A DNA stretch of 64,000 bases from Lobosporangium transversale (taxonomy: Eukaryota; Mortierellomycota; Mortierellomycetes; Mortierellales; Mortierellaceae), in the NCBI RefSeq assembly GCF_002105155.1, contig NW_019028983.1, positions 584,001 to 648,000 of the forward strand. Direction: 5' to 3'. The notes under the pieces were generated by a model. The model searched no databases. It was given only the letters and a program-made list of their open reading frames with translations, and was not told where the DNA came from. Shown one piece after another: positions 21,783-31,600 of the stretch; position 1 is the stretch's first letter, and every line of letters begins with the position of its first letter. The position numbers were made by a program, and so were the translations under genes.

Positions 21783-22032
21783 CAAAGAAGGCTTGCTAAA
21801 GCGTTATTGACTATCCTGGGTCTCCAAGCAGGCAACCACCTTTAGACTCTAGCATAGCGAATCTTCGAGTGGTGTTGAACCAGGTATAACCTGTTCAACA
21901 GCGTGATGGAATAGCAGGATTGAGCTTCAACACGGTTCAAGAAGGCTCTGCTCGAGCGTTATGAACACTCCAAAGCCTCAAAGCAGGCTACCACTACCGG
22001 ACTCTAGCGTAACGAATCCTCATGGTGTTGAA
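21783..22032. repeat. two diverged ~95-bp direct repeats upstream of the nuclease-like gene
   Basis: Copies are about 21783..21880 and 21937..22032. They share the order GAAGGCT, GCGTTAT, CAAGCAGGC or CAAAGCAGGC, CCAC, GACTCTAGC, and GGTGTTGAA, at roughly three-quarters identity by eye. They lie immediately upstream of the ATG at 21722, so they may be promoter repeats. Confidence 0.6.
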
Positions 22033-22678
22033 TGATTAACACCCAACGCGCGTGATTGAGGACAGTGTAGTCAAACCCAAGAAAGTACAACAGGCGGTGG
22101 AATATATTAAGGGGTGGGTTCTGAGAAAGGACATGAAAAAAATTGCGTTTCACATAATGTGTTCTAGAAGGAAAGAGACCTACGAATAGATCCAAGATAA
22201 GCAAAGATCACCAAACACGACCATCAGGTAAATACTCCATAATTAAAGATGTAATCAATGTTCAATGTTTGAGATAAAGCCATCACCGTACATACCTAAT
22301 GAGAGAATGAACGAGAGTGGTGGGAGAGTGGGAGAGAGAGATGATTGAGAGAAGTGATTGAAAGAAGTGGGCAGGAAAAAAAACAAAAAAGGCAAGCCAC
22401 GCATGCCTTGCGTCATCATTTTATTTTTGGAACAAGTGTCCTTTTGGAACAGCCGAAAAATAAGGTTCGGTATTTCACACGCTGTCATCACCAGTGTTAA
22501 AGAAGTGCTTGTTACTATCCTTCAAAGAAAGATGGTACCATACCTATCAAATGTACGGTAGAAGATGACAAAATGCACCAAATAAAAAAAGAATGAAAAG
22601 AATCCGTTCAGTATTTATTGAGATAGCGTCTAAAATTGTAACAAAGTTGGGTGCTTTTAAGGACTTTACAGCCTACTG
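22033..22678. other. MULE interior, no gene recognised
   Basis: Mixed sequence between the promoter repeats and the large inverted repeat. Short open frames here show no domain. Confidence 0.5.
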
Positions 22679-24199
22679 GCATGAATGCATCTTGCTGGAG
22701 TGCTAGAAAGCAGGCACCACTGGAATGGCCAATAGAGAAGCTTATTATCTTCGGTTTAAAGTGACTCTTAAGAGGACTCACTCAGTATCTATGTAGTAGC
22801 ACCTGTATAAAGCCAGAAAAAACCAAATTTATGCCAATTTGACACACTCAACGGGCTATTACGCCGGGATCTTGAGAGGTAGAGCCTAGCCAAAGCAGAG
22901 AGTGGTTCAAGTTGCCAACATTTATGATATGAATGTTGTTTGTCGACATTTCATCCAGTGGTTCTTGAGTAATGGCCCTTGAATATCGAAAAATCTCTAT
23001 TTCTCGCGACCAAGTCGCTTTTACTTAAAGTAAACTGATTTTTCTGGCTATATAACCGGTGGTGATTTTACCACCGTTGGATCCGCAATTGAAAAGTACA
23101 TATAACCTGAAAGTCTTGAAGATTTCAAGTGTATCTTTATTGCGCTTCGTCGTTTTTACCAAGTTCTGCAAAACTAATTTTGAAATGGCGTCTAGATTGG
23201 TCAAGTACTCTATCTTGTTGCACTTGGCATATTACTACGGGTATTTACTTTCGTCAAAAAATGCAAAACTATATATTGAAAGTTGCGCTCCGGTACCAGC
23301 TATCGGCCCCAGGTCGAAGCAATCCAATTGGGTCTGAAATGAGCGACTTTACCTATAGCACCATGGATATCTACATGGCTTTTTTTTTTAAAAATATCTA
23401 CATACAAAAAAACAATTGTTGTCATGTGATTAGATGTCATTTGTCTGCTTAATAGGGCGTATTTCATGAAGATAAATATATTTATATTTGTCGGAAAAGT
23501 ATGTAGATATCCATGGCGCTATAGGTAAAGTCGCTCATTTCAGACCCAATTGGATTGCTTCGACCTGGGGCCGATAGCTGGTACCGGAGCGCAACTTTCA
23601 ATATATAGTTTTGCATTTTTTGACGAAAGTAAATACCCGTAGTAATATGCCAAGTGCAACAAGATAGAGTACTTGACCAATCTAGACGCCATTTCAAAAT
23701 TAGTTTTGCAGAACTTGGTAAAAACGACGAAGCGCAATAAAGATACACTTGAAATCTTCAAGACTTTCAGGTTATATGTACTTTTCAATTGCGGATCCAA
23801 CGGTGGTAAAATCACCACCGGTTATATAGCCAGAAAAATCAGTTTACTTTAAGTAAAAGCGACTTGGTCGCGAGAAATAGAGATTTTTCGATATTCAAGG
23901 GCCATTACTCAAGAACCACTGGATGAAATGTCGACAAACGAAGCTTATAGCATAGCTATTGCCTAGACGTGCAATACTCTACTTTGGCTAGACTCTGTCT
24001 CTCGAGGTTCCGGTGGTTACGGCCCATTGAGTGTGTTAAAAATAGCTTTTTTTGGTGCTTGAAATAATATTTACAGGTAACTACTTCATGGATTCAGAAC
24101 GGATTCTCTTGGTTGTTGATTTAAATCAAAGCCGATAAGTTCCTCTATTGCCACCTGGGAGCACCTGCCTTCCAGCACTATAGCAGGAGCCATTCATGC
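22679..24199. repeat. 1.5-kb inverted repeat with a near-perfect 1-kb palindromic core
   Basis: The core arms are 22938..23376 and 23501..23939, each 439 bp, inverse complements with one mismatch seen (CACCATGG versus CGCCATGG) and no length change. The loop is 124 bp. Outside the core, 22679-22912 and 23969-24199 still pair but are clearly diverged. Landmarks are GCATGAATG/CATTCATGC and ACACACTCAA/TTGAGTGTGT. The structure is an old inverted repeat whose centre is either newly inserted or kept identical by gene conversion. The mirrored 92-codon frames inside are by-products. Confidence 0.9.
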
Positions 24200-24472
24200 T
24201 CTAAGTATGCATGGCATGGTCTTTAGAATTACTCAACTTTGCCGCTGTTTCGATAAATATTGAAAGGACTCTTTTCATTCTTTTTTTACTGGTGCATATT
24301 ATTGTCTTCTATTACATGTTGCATGGGCGTGGTGTCATCTTTCCAAGAAGGATAGGTTTAACACTCATTCTAATAGTGTCAGTGATGAACCTCTCTAAAA
24401 GAAAGAGATGTAGACCCCGCAGAATAATCATCTGTAAAAAAAAAAAAAAAAAAAAAAAAGAGCCCTAAATGT

Positions 24473-24672
24473 TGGCGGGGGCGTGAGAATTTGCAGCAAT
24501 AAAAATGTTGACGGGGGGGTCAAAATTTTATTTTTTGGGAATCTTGACGGGGGGGTAACGGAATTCTGACGGGGGGACGGGGCTTAGAATTCCGAATAGA
24601 GGGGGTGTTCGCGGGGGTGTTTTAGAAATTTTCAACCGGGGGTCAAAATTTAATTTGACGGGGGGGTGCATT
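24473..24672. repeat. right subterminal G-run repeats
   Basis: At least six G-runs (5-7 G), mostly preceded by TTGAC or TTGGC and followed by GTCAAA, GTAAC or GTGC. They are inverted relative to the C-runs at 13746-13880, as expected for paired subterminal transposase sites. Confidence 0.8.
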
Positions 24673-24684
24673 TTTCCTTTATTC

Positions 24685-24780
24685 AAGATTTTTTCCCAGC
24701 CCCTTCACTTTAGGTGACTCAAAAAGGAAATGGAATTTCCTGTCACCTTTATAAAGTGAAGAGGGATGGGAACGAGCCTA
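24685..24780 (-). repeat. MULE right terminal inverted repeat
   Basis: Inverse copy of 13435..13530 with one mismatch, ending CGAGCCTA at 24780. Confidence 0.95.
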
Positions 24781-24789
24781 GGTCATTGT
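24781..24789. repeat. MULE target-site duplication, right copy
   Basis: GGTCATTGT, identical to 13426..13434. Confidence 0.9.
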
Positions 24790-24807
24790 GACGTGACAAT
24801 CTTTAGT

Positions 24808-24936
24808 GCGCAGCAGAAGGTCAAGTTTGTCACTCTTTTTGGTTAGTCCTTTTCAGTTATAAGAATTTTGTTAAGTAAACCATTTATATTTGAAAGAGTC
24901 TAGCCAAAAAGAGCGACAAGCTTGACCCTCTGGCGC
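24808..24936. repeat. 129-bp imperfect inverted repeat (possible MITE)
   Basis: The arms start and end GCGC and share GGTCAAG(T/C)TTGTC(A/G)CTCTTTTTGG(T/C)TAG in inverse orientation around an AT-rich centre. No clear target duplication was found at the edges. Confidence 0.55.
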
Positions 24937-25659
24937 AAAGAACTCATTTCTCAGTCTCGTCACCAGCCTGAGGACGAAGTTCATGTGCACATGCACAGGC
25001 TGGGACCAAACTTGACATTTTGGCTGGAGGTCTCTTTTTTTAAATTTGAAAAAGTTTCCAAGTCGAAAACACGCCGCAGGAAAGGCTCTTTTTTTTCTGC
25101 CATTCTCGCCGCAGAAAATGGCTTTTTTTTTCAAAGTCCAGACTAGGATATTGATTTGATTGAGAACGAACGAGGAATGAGAAAAAAGAATGGTATATTT
25201 CGCGTAAAAAGAGTCATCATGCTCTAATTAATCAATTAATTACCTTTAATTAAGATAGTGTGCTTAATAAGGTCAGAGAGATGGAAACGAGAATTGTGGA
25301 GTAGATTCAAATGTTAGAATAATAAAATGTTAGAATAATAGATGGCAATGCAGATGATGGAAACAAGAGATGATTGGTAAAAATGAGGCTAGTGATTTGG
25401 GTGTGTGTGTAGGACCGATTAAAAAGCGCCATCCCGTTTGTCTAAAGGGCAAGTGGATAGTGATGGCTTCGTTCATAAAGGATGAACGATTGTAAAGAAT
25501 ACTCAATAGATATGGTATTTTCATTACAAGACAAATTTCCTTTCACTTGATTGACATTCGACTCTTTTCTTCATGCTTGAACCCCGGCGGTCCTCCTGCA
25601 TATGCGGTATTGATGTGAGTTTTTATGACACACTGTCCCGCATGTTTTAAATATCTAGG
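24937..25659. other. intergenic between mobile elements
   Basis: AT-rich sequence with short T- and A-runs. No gene recognised. Confidence 0.45.
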
Positions 25660-26542
25660 TGTTGCTTTAACATTCTGACCATTGTTGATAACGAGCTTCT
25701 GAATCTTAAGCTTGACGTGTATGTCGCCTGGGACCATGAAACAGAGGAATGTGATATTGTCACTTTTCTCCGAGGTTTGATCGGTTTCTCTTCAAGCAGG
25801 ACTCAGTAATATTATCGGCCATCCAATTATCAAGTCCCAGAAAATAATACTGGCTAGGATCAAAGATGAGCGCCATCAGCAGATAGCTAATGCAAGAAGC
25901 CTGTCCTATGAGGATTTCATTGAGTTGTGCGAGTTGCCTGAGCTCACACATGCAGATAAGTATGCAGTGTCTAAATATCGCTTGATGAAAGCCTACAATA
26001 TAACCACACCTGACATTGTGACGCCTGAGTGGGTCAAGGATTATGATAATGAGAAAGAGAAAAGCGTTTACAAGAACCTGTGCTCTCTATACACCACTAA
26101 TAGCACCACTTTGGAAGATAGACTAGAGGCTGTCCGACAAAGGGAGGAGGCTAGACTAGGATTATGCCCAAAAACCAAAGTGCATCACAATCTTGAAGGC
26201 TCGCGATATGTCAAATTGCAATATGCAGCGGATATCATGACATCATGTGGATTCACAGATGTATTCGCCAGTAATACTGTGCAAGCACAGACTCTCAAAG
26301 AAGGAATCAGAAGGATATGGGAAGGCGTTTTGAAGGAAATGGATAACACTTGCACAGCACTGGATAGAAAGAAACCAACGCACAATAATTGGATATTCAA
26401 ACACCAACTAGGGTATCTAAACAATATTTTACATGATGTGCTTGGTGTTAAGATTGTGGGAGTCAACAAACGCTGTGCGAAATATCATCTGGTGCACTAC
26501 TCAAAGGTTGCTTCACTACGGCAGATGTCCTTTGATATTTAA
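25660..26542 (+). pseudogene. remnant of a replication-type (D5/origin-binding helicase-like) mobile-element protein
   Basis: The longest intact piece runs from about 25805 to the TAA near 26540. A second coding-like piece in another frame (about 25670-25803) encodes DVYVAWDHETEECDIV and TFLRGLIG and ends in a stop, so the gene is broken or has unseen introns. Landmarks are ARIKDERHQQIANARSLSYE, ADKYAVSKYRLMKAYNI, TPEWVKDYDNEKEKSVYKNL and a C-terminal LNNILHDVLGVKIVG. This helical layout and closing segment resemble the C-terminal part of D5-like or replication-origin-binding proteins that are repeated in Mucoromycota/Glomeromycota genomes. No Walker motif is present in the visible part. The family call is tentative; the frame break is seen directly. 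Confidence 0.45.
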
Positions 26543-26579
26543 AAAAATTGTGTGTTTAAATCACAGCAAAATGTTTATC

Positions 26580-26643
26580 CGGTGGGTAGACTTGCAAATG
26601 CATTCTATAAAAGAAAAAAAAAATATTGGAAGTCTACCCACCG
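26580..26643. repeat. 14-bp hairpin stem around an A-rich loop
   Basis: CGGTGGGTAGACTT (26580..26593) pairs with its inverse at 26630..26643. It sits between the replication-protein remnant and the DDE transposase gene, so it could be an element end or a terminator-like 3' structure. Confidence 0.6.
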
Positions 26644-28116
26644 CTAAGCCTGGTCCGTGCACGGGTAGCCAAAAGTGAGAACGACCTAATTTTATACTGT
26701 AGAATTCTAACATAAAAATATACAGTACGAATATTTGAAATGCGATGATTAGAGATAGCAACATAATAAAATGAATTGAGGCAAATAAAAGTACTGGTGA
26801 TATTTGATAATGGATGCAGAATTTGACAAATTGTTATCAATGCAGTGGGGATTCCTGTACGAGGAATGGCCGACTGTGGAGCGGAACAAATTCCACCGTA
26901 CTGAGATCAAAGATATACAAGATATTCGAAAGATCAAAGACTTTGTACAGAACAAGTTGGGCATCATTCCTGTGTACTTTTTCCTGGCTGTGATTTTTGG
27001 CACGAGGCCTTATCCTGGCCCATACAGGAATGCTGAGAAAGGCGTGCTTATACTTTATATGCTGTTGAAAGGTATTCCAACTGGTGAGATGGGTGCATTC
27101 TTGCCCAAAAGTTCGTTTCATGATGTCTATAAGGACTTTTTTTTGGCAGGGAGGCACATGTTTTAGAAGGGAAACTGACCGCCTATTTGGCAAGTATGTG
27201 TTCAAGCATAAGGCTGCGTCTGCTCTCTTCACGGGATGTGAATCCAGAGTCATTCAAACACATCACGATGAGCCTCGATGGTCATGACAGCCGAGTCGCT
27301 TACATCAATGCAGATAAAGCTAGCATGTATTCATACAAACTCAAAAAGTCAGGATTCCGCACGCAGGTATGCTGCGATATTAATGGTATGGTTGTTTTTG
27401 TATCTCAGCCCGGTAAATGCCGCGATTTTAAAGATGGAACCATGCTTTCTAGAATGGCTATTGAGAAGAAGATCCATCCCCTTGATTGCATTGCTCTAGA
27501 TGGTGGCTATACACAGTATATTGAGGGCATTATAACAGGCAGTGGAATATTGAAATCGTCAAATTTCAGCTGCCCAATCCGCAAATGCAAAGGAATTGCA
27601 TTGACAGACAGCGAGAGTAGATATAACGACATGTTTGGCAGCTTTCGCTCAAGGATTGAAAGCTATTTTGGGGAAATGCAGACCACCTTCAACAAATTCA
27701 GCAACACTGTGGTGAATAGAGTCTCAGAGAAGAGCTCAGAGAAGAGCTCAGAGAAGAGCACTTTTTCATTGCAATTCAAGCTGTGCTGCTTGCTCCTCAA
27801 CATCAAACGCATGGTAGCATTGCGCAATATCACCGCCGAGGCGCATCATAGCTATTGGACACAGGACAGCTTTGAATATCCAGATGGTAATAACGCCACT
27901 CTTGTACAGGTTTTGACTCCAAGTTATAAAGTCAAGATGGATCATGCACGAAGTATCTTCAAACTGCAGGATGCCTTCTTAAACAATTCACTCACCTCTT
28001 CCAATGCTGACGATGAGATGGATACTGATGAGGGAACTGAATATGAGATTGACAGGATCATGGGTCATCGAGGAGATGGAGAGACACTAGAATACCATGT
28101 TTTATGGAAGGGCTAT

Positions 28117-28440
28117 TGTTGTATATTTCAATATACAAGATAATAACGGCCCAGCTATAAGATTAAGAAAAATACTAAAAACACACTAGGAACACACTAG
28201 GGGAATTCCCAAAATTAATACGCTAAGAAAAATATAATAATAATAACGCGTCACTAAAGACGCGACAAAACACGACATGGTTCCTGAATAATCCCATGTC
28301 GCTTCTAGATAGATATGTAGTTACTTGGTACGAGTCTCTCTACCAGAAAATGAATAAATACCCCATGGATGTGGCGTGTGGACCCACATCTTATTCTCAC
28401 TTATCTTAGCTTCTGATAACTACTGTCTAAATATTTTTCA
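28117..28440 (+). repeat. 5' LTR of chromovirus
   Basis: 324 bp, starting TGTTGTATATTTC and ending ATATTTTTCA. It differs from the 3' LTR at two positions (CACACTAGG versus CATACTAGG, and GGCGTGTGG versus GGTGTGTGG). Confidence 0.95.
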
Positions 28441-28482
28441 TTTTTTTAAGTGAAGATTTGCACACACATCCCATCCATTATC

Positions 28483-28514
<32 letters not shown>

Positions 28515-28531
28515 CTCTCTCACCTTCCAAC

Positions 28532-28609
28532 ATGAACCCTACTACCACTCCTCACACCCCCGAGCGTGCTGCCCCCACTCCTGAAACAAGAACCGGTGCT
28601 CGCCTTTAA
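28532..28609 (+). pseudogene. gag start remnant, 25 codons
   Basis: An ATG at 28532 opens a frame of 25 codons (start MNPTTTPHTPE) that stops at 28607. The pol-side frame overlaps it in another phase. Matrix and capsid coding sequence, normally several hundred codons, is missing between this start and the zinc knuckles. This looks like an internal deletion that also changed the frame. Confidence 0.6.
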
Positions 28610-31600
28610 GTCAATCTCAGAATTTACAAAGATTTTGGGAAGTCTTACTGGTCCCCACATTCCGCAAGAGGTTATTACCGATAATAATCCTGCACCTCAT
28701 CGCCGTGACACAGGTCCAATGCGCCGCGCACGAGCATCTGAGGAAAGATTTAACCCTAAGGGCAAAGCCTACAATGAGGAGGCTAAGTCAAAACCCCTCT
28801 ATGATTGCCAGCAATGCGGCAAAAATTCATCCCACAATACGGATGGACACAAACAATGTGCAAAATGCAATGCACGAGGCCATCTGGCGTCCGAATGTAC
28901 CAGAAACCATAATAGGTCTGGTAAGAATCGTCCTAAATCTAATTATAATATGTCACTGCATAAGCAAACAGTCCTTAATAACACTCTGTCGAATTCTACT
29001 GTTAATACACAGGTTTCAACAAGTCCACCTCAAGTACTCGATGACTTAAACGAAGCTCATTCGATAGAAAAGAATAAAAAAGAGATTTCATTACATCCCA
29101 AAAATCTATTAAATTTATCATTTTATGCTCAAACATATCAAAACCCTTCTCTCACGAAACCACCATTAATGATCTTTGGCACCCAGCCTAGAATCTCTAT
29201 GGAGTTAATCAACCCCACAATATTGTCATGGCATGATCAATGCGTCACTGCTACTCTCGAATCTGAATTTATACACTCACCTTCTCATATAAGAGTTTCA
29301 TCTTTATCTTCCTCGAATGTTATCCCTAACGATGATGTCCATATCTTAGCCAAACTCCATCTCAATCAAGAGAGGGCTGACAAAAGAATCATAGTTTTTG
29401 TTAACTTCGAAGGGGAAAAATATGAAGCTTTGGTTGACACAGGCGCGAGTGTTACGTGTATCCGAAAAGATATTATCCTTAAACATAACAAAGAAATCTC
29501 TCCTGTTGCAGGTGTTATCACTCTAGCCGATGAGAGCCTGACTATTCCCCGTATAGGTGTGGTAGAAAATATAGAACTCGCATATGGCAGTCGAATCGTA
29601 TCGGCAACGTTAGAAGTGATCAATCGATCATACCCCTTTATCATAGGGATGGATTTATTTTATCAGCTTGGATTTGGACTCTCGGGCTGCCACAATCCAG
29701 GGCAAGATGCTATCCAGTTACCCGAACCTGAGGAAGATAAACGTCCCTCCCTCATCCCTGGTTCTATACCAGAAGAAGAGCATACCAAAACATTTATCAT
29801 TGAGAAAAAAGTGTTTATGAAAAAGATCTCACGTCCACTAGTCGACAATGCCCGGATACCTAAACAGAGCTCATGCCCCGTACCGGAAATGAAAGTATTT
29901 TTACCAATCCCAGAGGGTACAGTCCTCTATAGGCGATCACGTCCTTTTGCTGAAAAACAAATGTCCATCCTCAATGAAGCCATAGAAAAATGGTTGATAG
30001 ATGACGTTATCACACTTGCCCCTGTAGGCAATGTGCACAATAATACTCTTACACTCACAGCAAAGAAAGACCAAAATGGCAATAAAACGTTATGGCGAGT
30101 ATGTCTTGACCCTCGACCCTTAAACAAACATCTACCAGATGATAACTATCCATTACCTCTTATAAATGATATTATTATTCGTCTCGCTGGTCATGCCATA
30201 TTTACAACTATTGATCTCTCACAAGCGTATCATCGCATGCCAATTAATGAAGCAGATCAACCCTTAACAGCGTTTATGCATCAGGGTAAACAATACATGT
30301 TTAAGAAGGCACCTTTTGGCTTGAAACCATTGTCCAGTCTATTTCAACGAGGAATGTCTCGCATTCTTGGTGATCTTCCTTTCGTCTACAACTTCATTGA
30401 CGATATCGTTATTTTTTCAAAGAACAGAGAGGAACATGCCGAACATGTACGCACTGTGATTATCCGTCTCAACGATGCTAAGTTAATCATCAACAGTGGT
30501 AAATGTAATTTCTACAGTACGCAAATTTCATTGCTCGGCTTCATAATAGGCCTGCATGGTAAAAGTGTTGACCCCTCTAAATTCGCAAATATCGATGATT
30601 GGGAGCCTCCAACTACTGCTAAGCAAATTCAATCGTACTTAGGCACATTCAACTTTTTCCGCGAATATATACCACTCATTAGTGAAGTTGCTGCACCCTT
30701 GGATGCTCTGAGATGTCGAACAGACACTTTCACATTGAATGAAGACCAGTTACAATCTTTTAATGCCTTAAAGTCCCTGCTTACTCATGCACCAGTATTA
30801 TCCTTCCCCAATTTTAATCACCCGTTCTACGTCGCGACGGATGCATCTGATGTTGGGATTGGTGCTGTACTGTATCAATTACCCCGAGGCATAAATCATC
30901 CGAAAGATATAAATTATATCTCATTCATGGCACGATCACTACATCAAAGCGAACGAAAATACAGCGCAACAAAGAAAGAACTCCTGGCCATTGTCTTTGC
31001 TCTTAACAAATTCCACTACTATTTATGGGGTAGACATTTCGATCTGTACACAGATCATCGTGCATTAATGTTTATTCATTCTCAACCTGATATGAATGCC
31101 ATGATGACTAATTGGCAGGACGTAATATTACGATATTCATTTACGGTGCATTACCGACCAGGAGTACTCAATGTTCTACCTGATGCTTTATCACGTCTAT
31201 TCCCAGCACGCATGACTCTAAGACAACAAGCACTAGATGTGCATAATGAACCTATGTTAGCATACATCCATGCTATTCAAGATTCTGACAATCCACGAAA
31301 CATCGTACCCGAAGAAAAACGGCGAGATGTCATGTACCGCGCTCATGCGATGGGCCACATCGGCACTAATGCTATGGTTAAATCTATCCATTCTGATGGC
31401 AAAACATGGCCACATCTAGCAAAAGACTGTACTGATTTTATCAAACGATGTCAATCATGCCAACGTATGAATATTGCGAAAAAGGGTTACCACCCACTGA
31501 AAGCCATTCATGCCCAATTACCAGGAGAACATGTTGCTATTGATATAGCTGGCCCTTTCACAACATCTGAGAAGAACAACTCTTACCTGTTAATTATCGT

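Larger units (their letters stand above)
13435..24780. mobile_element. complete 11.35-kb Mutator-like (MULE) DNA transposon
   Basis: The ends are 96-bp inverted repeats starting TAGGCTCG on the left and ending CGAGCCTA on the right, differing at one base. The element is flanked by a perfect 9-bp direct repeat, GGTCATTGT, at 13426..13434 and 24781..24789; 9-bp duplications are typical of MULEs. Subterminal G-run repeats lie inside both ends in opposite orientation. Internal genes, all on the minus strand, are a Ulp1-type protease, a FAR1/SWIM-type DDE transposase and a PD-(D/E)XK-like protein. A near-perfect 1-kb palindrome and a 207-bp hairpin are nested inside. The near-identical ends and intact transposase frame suggest recent movement. 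Confidence 0.92.

Noticed and set aside
23059..23818. Two identical 92-codon frames on opposite strands
   Set aside because: They are mirror images created by the palindrome, with no domain; one is the inverse copy of the other.
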